Source of the DNA: Mayamaea pseudoterrestris
Taxonomy: Eukaryota > Bacillariophyta > Bacillariophyceae > Sellaphorales > Sellaphoraceae
Direction: 5' to 3'
DNA: 64,000 nucleotides
Assembly: GCA_027923505.1 (NCBI GenBank)
Contig: BROI01000012.1
Location: 620,001 to 684,000, forward strand
In this document: one piece after another, positions 51,164-61,026 of the stretch
Position numbering within the stretch: position 1 is the stretch's first letter
How the letters are laid out: each line of letters opens with the position of its first letter
Made by a program: the position numbers and the translations under genes
Notes under the pieces: generated by a model
What the model saw: only the letters and a program-made list of their open reading frames with translations
The model's database searches: none
What the model was told of the DNA's origin: nothing

Positions 51164-53092
51164 ATGAATCATTGTAGCGCGCAATCCGTCATCTCTGGAT
51201 TACATGGCCGAGAGCGTCGACAAGAACGCAACATTTCCAAGGATGATGGTAAGCTGGCGAAACGGTTTGGCATGAAGGAGTCGGCAGGAGGGTCGGAAGG
51301 TCTCGTCAAATATACCCACAAGGGAAATGTCTTCGTAATGAATCCTAGCGAAAATAAAGAAGTAACTTGCTACGTGAGCAACGACTATGCGTCACCATTC
51401 TCGGGGACGAGACGCACCGAACCACTGTCTGTTCCCATGAAGCAGTGCTCGGGGCACAAGGAAGCTTGGCGCATGCTAAAGGATTATTCGACTCATACCA
51501 TCTTTCTAGTCGACATGTCGTCGCTCATGAGACAGGATGACTTGGATGGAGCAAGGTGTCGATCGGACGGCATGTTTTACTCACTCGCCACCGGTTTTGT
51601 GGAATCTGCCTTGGAGCACAAAAATTGCAATCAAGTCGTTAGCGTTATTCTCATGCATGACTCAAAGACAACAATTTACATGCGAAAGAAGCCCATGACC
51701 GAGACTATTTATAATCAGATTATCAATTTGAGGGAGTGGAATACCTTTCGGCCCAATGGCGACTGTGATTACGTTGATGCCCTGCGAACGGCAAGACGAA
51801 TCATGAGGAAGTCGCTGCCTGGCTGTCAATTCAATTTATGCATTATTGCAAATGACGTTGCAATGGCACCAATACAAAATGATATAACAAACGGCTCGGC
51901 TCATCTTGTTGAAGGAAATATGTTGAAAATGATTACGAAAGTCGCACGAGAATTTTCGCGACGACTCTTTATGAACTGCATTGGAATCGGCCATGAGTCC
52001 GATTCCTTTACTGTACTCAAACGTATGATGGCGAAAGCAAGACAACTGGCTCTTAAGTGCAATTTTCATCGGTGCAATCTGGATGTTCATTCTCTGTCCG
52101 AGGCACTGTCAATTTTGGGGCGAGCCAGTGCGGATGGTGCGACTTCTGCTCCGACACTACACCGCCCCCACCTCCCTAGAACCATTGCTAAGGCATATAC
52201 ATGGAATGCAGCAACAAGTGACTATGAATTGCTCATCGATCGCCGATGCCAATCCTGTTATGTACTTGTTGGAGACGAGTCGCTCACGGCTGACCTACAA
52301 CACGGCTGGAAATGCGCGAGCTGCCAGGCTTGCTTCTTTTGTGTCGCCTGCATGAATTATTTTACGTGGCACCTGGGGTCTCCACAATGCATAAAAGCGG
52401 CATCAAAACATGAGGACATGGTTCAGGCAACGATTCCGTCATACTCAGTTTTGATACAATATGATGCGCCGATTCATTACGTCGCATTTTCCGGTCGACA
52501 GCTGCGTTTCATAGATCAGAATGCTCAAGTGATTGAATCATGCTTTACCAGTCGCGAACTTAGTGGAAGCAACTTCGATCAAGTTGGGGTTGTATTGATG
52601 AATGAAATCAAACGTCTAGGGCAAACGCGAGCTGTAATTGCGGAGTTCGCCGGTCGCTTTAACGCAGAACTCGACAGGCGACAGCCGCATCATCATTACT
52701 TACGACTGCGAGTTGCTCTTCCAATAATTATAGAGATTGAGGGCGGATGTTGTTATTTGGCGAGCGAGCAAGGACCATGCGACAAGGTGGTAAGCGATTC
52801 AGCTTACGTTGGCGACACGAGAGAACTTCTTGACGCTTTCACCCACTACACATACGCAAGAAGCAACAATACTTATCTGGCTGTGGCAACAACCGACATT
52901 CCAGCGTTACAAGCGAATCAGCTACTTTTGAAGAATGTCATACTCTACGCAAAGTCTAAATTATCAATTTCGGACGATATCATGACTTTTAATGCGTATG
53001 AAAGTTATTATCGACAGTCGCATGATTGCAACAAAGTGTGTCATAGCCTTGGACTGTCAGTAAGTGGTCGACTCAGAAACCTTTATATATGA
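51164..53092 (+). CDS. vWA / Cys-rich / alpha-kinase-like protein (copy B)
   Basis: 642 residues, intact, differing from copy A at only two positions: F89S in the linker and H399Y just after the Cys cluster. All domains described for 32440-34368 are unchanged: MIDAS-like DMS at 117-119, seven clustered Cys at 362-396, and the alpha-kinase-like C-domain. Only about five nucleotide differences were noticed over 1.9 kb, far fewer than in the flanking SPO11-like pair, so this stretch has been duplicated recently or homogenised. If H399 is a zinc ligand, the change could alter the cluster. Its partner gene on the other side of the shared promoter region is dead in this copy. Confidence 0.72.
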   Translation: MNHCSAQSVISGLHGRERRQERNISKDDGKLAKRFGMKESAGGSEGLVKYTHKGNVFVMNPSENKEVTCYVSNDYASPFSGTRRTEPLSVPMKQCSGHKEAWRMLKDYSTHTIFLVDMSSLMRQDDLDGARCRSDGMFYSLATGFVESALEHKNCNQVVSVILMHDSKTTIYMRKKPMTETIYNQIINLREWNTFRPNGDCDYVDALRTARRIMRKSLPGCQFNLCIIANDVAMAPIQNDITNGSAHLVEGNMLKMITKVAREFSRRLFMNCIGIGHESDSFTVLKRMMAKARQLALKCNFHRCNLDVHSLSEALSILGRASADGATSAPTLHRPHLPRTIAKAYTWNAATSDYELLIDRRCQSCYVLVGDESLTADLQHGWKCASCQACFFCVACMNYFTWHLGSPQCIKAASKHEDMVQATIPSYSVLIQYDAPIHYVAFSGRQLRFIDQNAQVIESCFTSRELSGSNFDQVGVVLMNEIKRLGQTRAVIAEFAGRFNAELDRRQPHHHYLRLRVALPIIIEIEGGCCYLASEQGPCDKVVSDSAYVGDTRELLDAFTHYTYARSNNTYLAVATTDIPALQANQLLLKNVILYAKSKLSISDDIMTFNAYESYYRQSHDCNKVCHSLGLSVSGRLRNLYI

Positions 53093-53153
53093 CACGCAAC
53101 AATCAACACAAGAATAATTGGCAGGCGCCAGAAGCCACTGGCGATCGGGTGTT

Positions 53154-53225
53154 AATCATACGCACACCTTGTTCGCGCATTTGCGTGAGAATCATACGCA
53201 CACTTTGTTCGCGCATTTGCGTGAG
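53154..53225. repeat. 36-bp direct duplication at the M11 gene 3' end (copy B)
   Basis: Same two 36-bp units as 34430-34501, so the small duplication predates the block duplication or was copied by conversion. Confidence 0.9.
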
Positions 53226-54783
53226 CCGCAACAGTCATTAGAAACGGTGCATCGGCGCAGCCTTTTGCGGCATCGGGAGCACCGGCTAGATCCACTGGCG
53301 CGTTTGATACATTTGAGCGCGTTACAGCAGTCTTGAGTAGCGGAGCATTTGCTTGCTACTGGAGAGCAAGTTTTTCCGCCGACAGCAAGGATTGTTAAAG
53401 GTACATCCTTGCCGCAATATGAGCGTCCGAAGCCGATACTGATCACCATCGCATCAACATCTAAATCAGCGTTATACACGCGCCGACAGACTGTGACGAT
53501 CATTTGGCGGCCAGACCCTTGGTAGTTGTTGTCAACAAAGCGTCCACCAACGCCTAAACCTGCTACGCTATTGCTGTACAATGAGCCGTCTTGGGTTATG
53601 GTAACAAGATCAGCTTTTGCCTGAGTGTGCAAGTTGAAACCTTTCGCGCGATTGTATTGAATGGCATAGTTCCCCACCGTGATCAAGACAGGACTGTTGG
53701 TTGCCTTGCGATAGTCTGCGAAGGAAGTGAGTTTAACCTTCACACCACCTTCGAATGGATTAACGTCTATCTTGCGATTTTTGTACCAGCCGAGCTGATT
53801 ATTTTTGATGCCATTGAAGCACATCAGAGGCCAATCGGTCGACGTATAAGAAAATCCCTGCGTGAGAGCCTAGTGTGAGAGCTTGCTATCGGTTGTTGCT
53901 TACTATGAATGTAACCACGTACCATGAACCCTGTAGCGTCACCGTATGATTGAGAACCAAGTCCTGAATGCAGCAGACCAAGTGAATGGCCCATTTCGTG
54001 CATGAGTGCAGACAGCGATGTGCACCAAGTATCCTTCATATTCAAACGCCACCCGTTCACTACCGCCACTGAGGTCCATTCCAAATTGTCAGGAGGCTGG
54101 CAAAAGATGACCTTGTCCGCAAGGTCGGTCATCGAATCTGCATTTAGAATATCCAAGACCTTTGCTTCGGATGCAGCTGCGAGGTCCGCGGGCGACGTAT
54201 AATATGAACGCTGACGGGGGAGCGTGATTTCCATCGCTCGCGCTTCGCGAAACTGGAGCTTGCCAAAGGAGCATGCTTTGTACTGTGACGCCATGCTAGT
54301 TCCTGTCCCAAGAATGTGTGTTCTGAGGTCATTTAAACTCGCGGAAGGTGCGTATCCATCGCTGCTCGATACTCGGACAATCATCACCGACAACGTTCCG
54401 GTCGTCGTCAAGGTGGTAGCGACCGCATTTGATGGTTGATACTCGGCAATTGTAAATGTGGAATTGGTAGCCAAATCAAGCTCATACTCTCCATAAAGTG
54501 ACGCATGTTCGGCGTGAACATACAAGGTGCCATTCAGTAATCGACGTTCAGCGGACGCATCCATCATGTCTTGAGGCAGTTCGATTGGCACAATGGCGTC
54601 GCTCTCGGTGCCATCATCCATAACGGGGATGCAGAGCGTTTCCATCGATGCTGCGGCTGTGACGACGCGACAGAAAAGCTTTTTGTTGGTTGCATGCGAG
54701 GAAGCCGTATCTTTGCTTGTCTCATGGCCGCTCACCACCAGAAGAAGCATTGCACCCAGGATCAAAAGTGGAAATCGCGTCAT
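53192..54783 (-). CDS. Secreted M11 (gametolysin-type) metalloprotease with Cys-rich tail (copy B)
   Basis: Exons 54783-53923 and 53857-53192, with the same 65-nt intron as copy A; 508 residues. It differs from copy A at two positions seen, L37F and R177Q, neither near the zinc site HEMGHSLGLLH. Signal peptide, CFNGIK segment and both C-terminal Cys modules are unchanged. Both copies look functional, so the gene dose may be doubled. It lies in the near-identical central zone of the duplication. Confidence 0.88.
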
Positions 54784-55052
54784 TGTACTCGTAGTACCTT
54801 TATTGAAACATAATGGGCGGATGAGCCTATTTGTGCAGCGTGGATATAGCCCATGGCTTTCGCCGCGATGGCTTCACGCTGATTATCCACGCTGCGAGCT
54901 GGTCTCGTTATAACGCAGCGGAAGGTGCGCTGTATGTACGAGTTCAAGCAACCAAAGTCGAATAATACGTACGGAAGAGGTGCTTTTGCATGCCACAAAG
55001 ATAGCTAAAAATGTCAATAATCATATCAGTGGCATACTATTATTGAAACGAT

Positions 55053-56197
55053 CTATTCGACAATGCTCCACAATACTTCCTCGCCAGCTCGCAGAGGCGT
55101 CACCGTCTGCTCGTTTCCAAACTGCATTGACTTTGGAACAGTCCAGCTTTTCTTCTCTAGCACTAGTGTGTCTGTCGACCGCGAAAGGCCATAATGATCC
55201 GCTCCAAACGAGCTGCAAAAGTCTTCCAGCTTGTCCAAGGCACCGAATCGATCAAAGGCTTCTGCATACAATTCCACAGCGGCATGAGCCGAAAATACGC
55301 CGGCGCATCCACAGGCCGACTCTTTACGCGTCGTGGCGTGCGGCGCCGAGTCGGTGCCAAGAAAGAATTTCGGACTGCCTACAGTGGCAGCCTCGAGGAG
55401 CGCCTGTCGATGGACTTCGGCTTTTAGAATGGGAAGGCAGTACAAGTGAGGACGAATGCCACCCACAAGCATGTCTGCGTGTCACAAGATGTATGAGTAA
55501 ATGAAATGTCAAATGTGCGTGCTCTTGCCTTATAAATGATGCACTTACGATTTCTGTTGTATAGCAAGTGATGACATGTAATGCTCGCCTTGACAGTGTC
55601 AGGAGCGCTCTTGACATACTCAACCGCCTCCTTTGTGGAAATATGCTCCATTGTAATCTTGAGCGTTGGGAAATCATTGACGAGTGGCTTCATGACTCGC
55701 TCAATAAAGATTGGTTCACGCTCAAAAATGTCTGCGTCCGTGACTTCGGAGTGAATGCAAAGCATCATGTTTTGACGATTGAGCTCCTTGAGCGCGTGAT
55801 AGCAGTTGCGAATATCCGTCACGCCAAAGTCACTGTTAGTCGTTGCGCCTGCTGGATAGTACTTGCAGCCGACGATGCCTGCTTGAGCTGCTTTGGTGAT
55901 TTCGTCTGCCGTTGTTTTATCCGTCAAGTATAGCGTCATGAGCGGCTCCATGGCGCTGCCGTCTGGCAACGAGTCAAGAATATGCTGCTTGTATTCAAGT
56001 GCCTGCTTTGTAGTAGTCACTGGAGGAACCAAATTGGGCATGATCAAGCATCGTCCAAACCGCTTGCATGCGTGTTGGAGAATCAGCTTGGTTTGCAATC
56101 CGTCGCGAGCATGGTGGTGAAGGTCATCCGGCAGGCGAATCGTGACGCGAGTTCCTGGAGGAGAAACACCAACTGGAGTCTCATTTTGTAAAGACAT
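55053..56197 (-). CDS. Dihydroorotase (copy B), two exons
   Basis: Exons 56197-55549 and 55474-55053; 356 residues. Exon 2 is identical in protein to copy A, whereas exon 1 carries about six changes (for example H4Q, A13P, F26L beside the HxH ligands, and D to H in NCYxAL). The switch falls just inside the intron-side end of exon 1 (about 55558), the boundary between two divergence zones. All metal ligands, the carboxylated Lys and the catalytic Asp are kept, so this copy should be active. Pyrimidine synthesis normally needs one such gene, so two intact copies are notable. Confidence 0.94.
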
Positions 56198-56468
56198 GTC
56201 AATATTGTAGAGGTATAGAGATCTTAAATTAACAAACGGTAGTCATGGAGAGATCAGTCGACCAAGGCAATGCAGTATGACGGCGGCAAAGATCTTCATG
56301 GTTTTGTCACGCGAAGAAGCATTCAGTACCGGTGCGATGATTGATGATTGGTGCCGCTGCAACATCAATCGTGAAGATCTTTGTCGTCACAGCGTCACAG
56401 CGACGATGCTCTCTCTATATTATATCTTTGCAACGAGCGTAGCATTCACTTAATGACGAAATGCAACA

Positions 56469-57911
56469 ATGGATGGATTTGACTGGATGAAGGAATGTAG
56501 CGACGGCGATGACCAAGGCAATGACGCTGACGAGTCGTCCTCGTCCTCGTCCTCGTCCAGCAATAGCTCTTCCTCGCATCCTCATCGGCCGTCCCTTTCA
56601 CAATGCACTCGCGAGGACGATTCTGATATATTCTTGGTAGCTCCAGCAGTCATTCCCGAACAACCGGAAATTAGTTCAGATGAAGTCCTTCGACGAATTG
56701 AAGACTTTACTGCAAGCTTTATTGATCAACTAGACGACGACTCGCAATTGTCTTTTCCAATGCTGCAAAGCTACAATGATCCGGCTGCTGCGACAACTGA
56801 CAACGACCACGACATGCCTGCCATGAAACAAATCAACAAACGCTTCACTGCCCTCCACCAGTCACGATCCTATACGAGCATTTGGTTGGTCCTTTCCTTT
56901 TGTCACTCCTTGCTGCGCTCCAATCGCACCGCCACCAACCGCGAAGTGTACTACCACTATGTCACTCACTTTCGCAAGCAGCGCGAGTGCGATGCGGCTA
57001 TTTTGGATGTTGCCTTGTTACTGCAGGTTCCGCGCATGGCGCTTGGTCTAAAGGCGTCTCCCAAGGGATGGTACTGTGGTTGCGTGTTGCTTATCAGTGA
57101 CAATGTTCATGGCAGCAACGATGGTAGCGACAAAGAAAACGTCGGTGAAAGAAAAGAAGAAAACATTCTTTGCGACGGCCGCAAGCTATCCAGTCCCAAT
57201 GGCTTTCCCGTTACATCCGAGTGGCTTATGGGTAGGCATCGGCGCAACTTTACCATTCGCTCCACGAACGACTGCATTTGCATTCTCGTCATTGAAAAGG
57301 AGGGTGTCTACAATCGTCTAGCGGATGATCGCTTCTTTGACAATTATCCATGCGTCTTGGTCTGTGGCAAGGGCTTTCCCGACTTGGCGACGCGAGCATG
57401 CGTCTACACGCTCTCCAATGAACTGGACTTGCCAGTATGGGGCGTCGCGGATTGTGATCCTTATGGAATACTGGTCTTACATTGCTACATGTATGGCAAC
57501 AATGCGCAGCTGGGCGTTGATGGAGGGTCTCGGTATGGAGTTCCCATTCAATGGGTTGGATTACGACCGTCGCAAGTTCCGCACATTGCCAAAGACAAGA
57601 ACGAGCTTCCAAGTCAATGTCTCATGGAATTGACTGACAAGGATCGCAAGATAGTGGAGTCTATATTGGCACGAGAGGATCATCGTTGGACAAACTTTGG
57701 CGACAACGATCGACGCGTTGCTGAATTGGAAACCATGCTGGAAGATGGGTATAAGGTGGAGCTCGAGGCATTCAACTGGATTGGCATGGACTACTTTTCC
57801 AAGTGGCTCGGCAAGATTTTTGAGCACTATTTACGAGTAAATAAGCCAAATTCTGATGCAGGAGACTCTGAAATTGATGACGAACAACTTGGATGGATGG
57901 AGATTATCTAA
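56469..57911 (+). CDS. SPO11 / topoisomerase VI subunit A homologue (copy B)
   Basis: 480 residues, intact. About two dozen changes and small in-frame indels from copy A lie mostly in the acidic Ser-rich N-terminus and the insertion after WYCGC (DNVHGSNDG against DNVHDSKDG). The catalytic segment TNREVYYHYVTHF, the Toprim Glu (VIEKEGVYNRL) and VADCDPYG are identical. Preservation of the core while the disordered parts drift suggests selection on both copies. It is followed by its own 69-bp array 88 bp after the stop. Confidence 0.92.
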   Translation: MDGFDWMKECSDGDDQGNDADESSSSSSSSSNSSSSHPHRPSLSQCTREDDSDIFLVAPAVIPEQPEISSDEVLRRIEDFTASFIDQLDDDSQLSFPMLQSYNDPAAATTDNDHDMPAMKQINKRFTALHQSRSYTSIWLVLSFCHSLLRSNRTATNREVYYHYVTHFRKQRECDAAILDVALLLQVPRMALGLKASPKGWYCGCVLLISDNVHGSNDGSDKENVGERKEENILCDGRKLSSPNGFPVTSEWLMGRHRRNFTIRSTNDCICILVIEKEGVYNRLADDRFFDNYPCVLVCGKGFPDLATRACVYTLSNELDLPVWGVADCDPYGILVLHCYMYGNNAQLGVDGGSRYGVPIQWVGLRPSQVPHIAKDKNELPSQCLMELTDKDRKIVESILAREDHRWTNFGDNDRRVAELETMLEDGYKVELEAFNWIGMDYFSKWLGKIFEHYLRVNKPNSDAGDSEIDDEQLGWMEII

Positions 57912-57998
57912 TGTTGCTTTTTGTTCTTGTTTGTATCGACATGTCATTCCTGCATAAACATAAGGACATACTTTATGATTGAGCATTGTTTTACATTA

Positions 57999-60588
57999 CT
58001 GGCAAACGTACTGTACCCATTAGTCAGCCACAAGTCAACCTGCAAACTAATGGTACCACTTAGTCCGCCCGCAAACATACTGTACCAATTAGTCAGCCGC
58101 AAGCCAACCTGCAAACTAATGGTACCACTTAGTCCGCCCGCAAACGTACTGTACCAATTAGTCAGCCGCAAGCCAACCTGCAAACTAATGGTACCACTTA
58201 GTCCGCCCGCAAACGTACTGTACCAATTAGTCAGCTGCAAGCCAACCTGCAAACTAATGGTACCACTTAGTCCACCCGCAAACGTACTGTACCCATTAGT
58301 CAGCCGCAAGCCAACCTGCAAACTAATGGTACCACTTAGTCCGCCCGCAAACGTACTGTACCCATTAGTCAGCCGCAAGCCAACCTGCAAACTAATGGTA
58401 CCACTTAGTCTGCCCGCAAACGTACTGTACCAATTAGTCAGCTGCAAGCCAACCTGCAAACTAATGGTACCACTTAGTCCACCCGCAAACATACTGTACC
58501 AATTAGTCAGCCGCAAGCCAACCTGCAAACTAATGGTACCACTTAGTCCACCCGCAAACGTACTGTACCAATTAGTCAGCCGCAAGCCAACCTGCAAACT
58601 AATGGTACCACTTAGTCCGCCCGCAAACGTACTGTACCAATGAGTCAGCTGCAAGCCAACCTGCAAACTAATGGTACCACTTAGTCCACCCGCAAATGTA
58701 CTGTACCCATTAGTCAGCCGCAAGCCAACCTGCAAACTAATGGTACCACTTAGTCCGCCCGCAAACGTACTGTACCCATTAGTCAGCCGCAAGCCAACCT
58801 GCAAACTAATGGTACCACTTAGTCCGCCTGCAAACGCACTGTACCCATTAGTCAGCCGCAAGCCAACCTGCAATGGTACCACTTAGTCCGCCCGCAAACG
58901 TACTGTACCCATTAGTCAGCCGCAAGCCAACCTGCAAACTAATGGTACCACTTAGTCCGCCCGCAAACGTACTGTACCCATTAGTCAGCCGCAAGCCAAC
59001 CTGCAAACTAATGGTACCACTTAGTCCACCCGCAAACATACTGTACCCATTAGTCAGCCGCAAGCCAACCTGCAAACTAATGGTACCACTTAGTCCGCCC
59101 GCAAACGTACTGTACCCATTAGTCAGCCGCAAGCAAACCAGCAAACTAATGGTACCACTTAGTCTGCCCGCAAACGAACTGTACCAACTAGTCAGCCGCA
59201 AGCCAATCTGCAAACTAATGGTACCACTTAGTCCACCCGCAAACGTACTGTACCCATTAATCAGCTGCAAGCCAACCTGCAAACTAATGGTACCACTTAG
59301 TCCGCCCGCAAACGTACTGTACCCATTAGTCAGCCACAAAGTCAACCTGCAAACTAATGGTACCACTTAGTCCACCCGCAAACATACAGTCAGCCGCAAG
59401 CAAACCAGCAAACTAATGGTACCACATGCGTACTGTACCGTCAGCGGCAAGCCAACCTGCAAACTAATGGTACCAAAAGTTCGCCCGCAACGTACTATAC
59501 CCATTAGTCAGCCGCATACCATAGTGCGCAAAGCTGTCCATTAGTCAGCCGCAAGCCAACCTGCAAACTAATGGTACCACTTAGTCCGCCCGCAAACATA
59601 CTGTACCCATTAGTCAGCCGCAAGCCAACCTGCAAACTAACGGTACCACTTAGTCTGCCCGCAAACATACTGTACCAATGAGTCAGCCGCAAGCCAACCT
59701 GCAAACTAATGGTACCACTTAGTCCGCCCGCAAACATAGTGTACCCATTAGTCAGCCACAAGTCAACCTGCAAACTAATGGTACCACTTAGTCCGCCCGC
59801 AAACGTACTGTACCAATGAGTCAGCTGCAAGCCAACCTGCAAACTAATGGTACCACTTAGTCCACCCGCAAACATACAGTCAGCCGCAAGCAAACCAGCA
59901 AACTAATGGTACCACTTAGTCTGCCCGCAAACGTACTGTACCCATTAGTCAGCGGCAAGCCAACCTGCAAACTAATGGTACCAATAAGTCTGCCCGCAAA
60001 CGTACTATACCCATTAGTCAGCCGCAAGCCAATCGCAAACTAATGGTACCACTTAGTCCACCCGCAAACGTGCTGTACCCATTAGTCAGCCGCAAGCCAG
60101 CCTGCAAACTAATGGTACCACTTAGTCCGCCCGCAAACGTACAGTCAGCTGCAAGCCAACCTGCAAACTAATGGTACCACTTAGTCCGCCCGCAAACGTA
60201 CAGTCAGCCGCAAGCCAACCTGCAAACTAATGGTACCACTTAGTCCGCCCGCAAACGTACAGTCAGCCGCAAGCCAACCTGCAAACTAATGGTACCACTT
60301 AGTCCGCCCGCAAACGTACTGTACCAATTAGTCAGCCGCAAGCCAACCTGCAAACTAATGGTACCACTTAGTCCGCCCGCAAACATACTGTACCAAGCCG
60401 CAAGCCAACCTGCAAACTAATGGTACCACTTAGTCCGCCCGCAAATGTACAGTCAGCCGCAAGCCAACCTGCAAACTAATGGTACCACTTAGTCCGCCCG
60501 CAAACGTACTGTACCAATTAGTCAGCCGCAAGCCAACCTGCAAACTAATGGTACCACTTAGTCTGCCCACAAACGTACTGTACCAATT
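57999..60588. repeat. 69-bp minisatellite, array B
   Basis: About 37 units of the same 69-bp repeat as array A, with the same hairpin arms, including truncated units joined at ACAGTCAGC (59390, 59880 and 60140-60450). Up to about 59350 the units are regular; afterwards they are more irregular. It ends about 20 bp before a ~170-bp repeat fragment. Confidence 0.95.
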
Positions 60589-60606
60589 ACTCTTCCATTT
60601 AAACAA

Positions 60607-60820
60607 AGATGTGCACACCACTCTGGCTTGATTTGGGCATACACATGGCTCAAGGTATAGGCATTTAAAATACATGGCAGCTGCTGGCTGAGACTGGTGA
60701 CAAGTTACCACCAATCACATTGCAGCCCACTGAGACACCAGCCAGTCAACTTACTTGTAGCGCATCATGTTAGCACCCTTCCGGCTTGATTAGGGCATAC
60801 CCATGGCTCGAGGTATGGGT
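60607..60820. repeat. ~170-bp repeat family, diverged copy
   Basis: One nearly full unit (to about 60745) and part of a second. ACCACTCTGGCTTGATTTGGGCATAC and GAGACTGGTGACAAGTTACCACC correspond to the units at 2-510, as do CACTGAGACACCAGCC and CTTGTAGCGCA. The GGTGACAAGTTGTCACC palindrome is damaged here. The shared family at both ends of the window suggests it is spread around this locus. Confidence 0.85.
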
Positions 60821-61026
60821 AGACAAAATCAGTACCGGTGAGATGATTTTAAAGATCTATACGCACTTACTAGGCTACAGTAACTCATATTAGTTCGGAT
60901 ATCCGACTGATGAGGAGAGCCATCAAAAAGCGACCATGGCACTTTTCTTGACAAAGCGCAGCTCCTTCACCGATCGATTGGGCTCTCGCATCCGTAACGA
61001 GGCAATCTTTCTCACTCAGATTGAGC

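Larger units (their letters stand above)
48193..58000. repeat. Segmental duplication, copy B
   Basis: Same order and orientation as copy A. Divergence comes in three zones: 48193-50575 with many small indels; 50575-55558 nearly identical to copy A (a few bases per kb); 55559-58000 with many substitutions and some indels. The left border is the Copia LTR. Confidence 0.95.
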
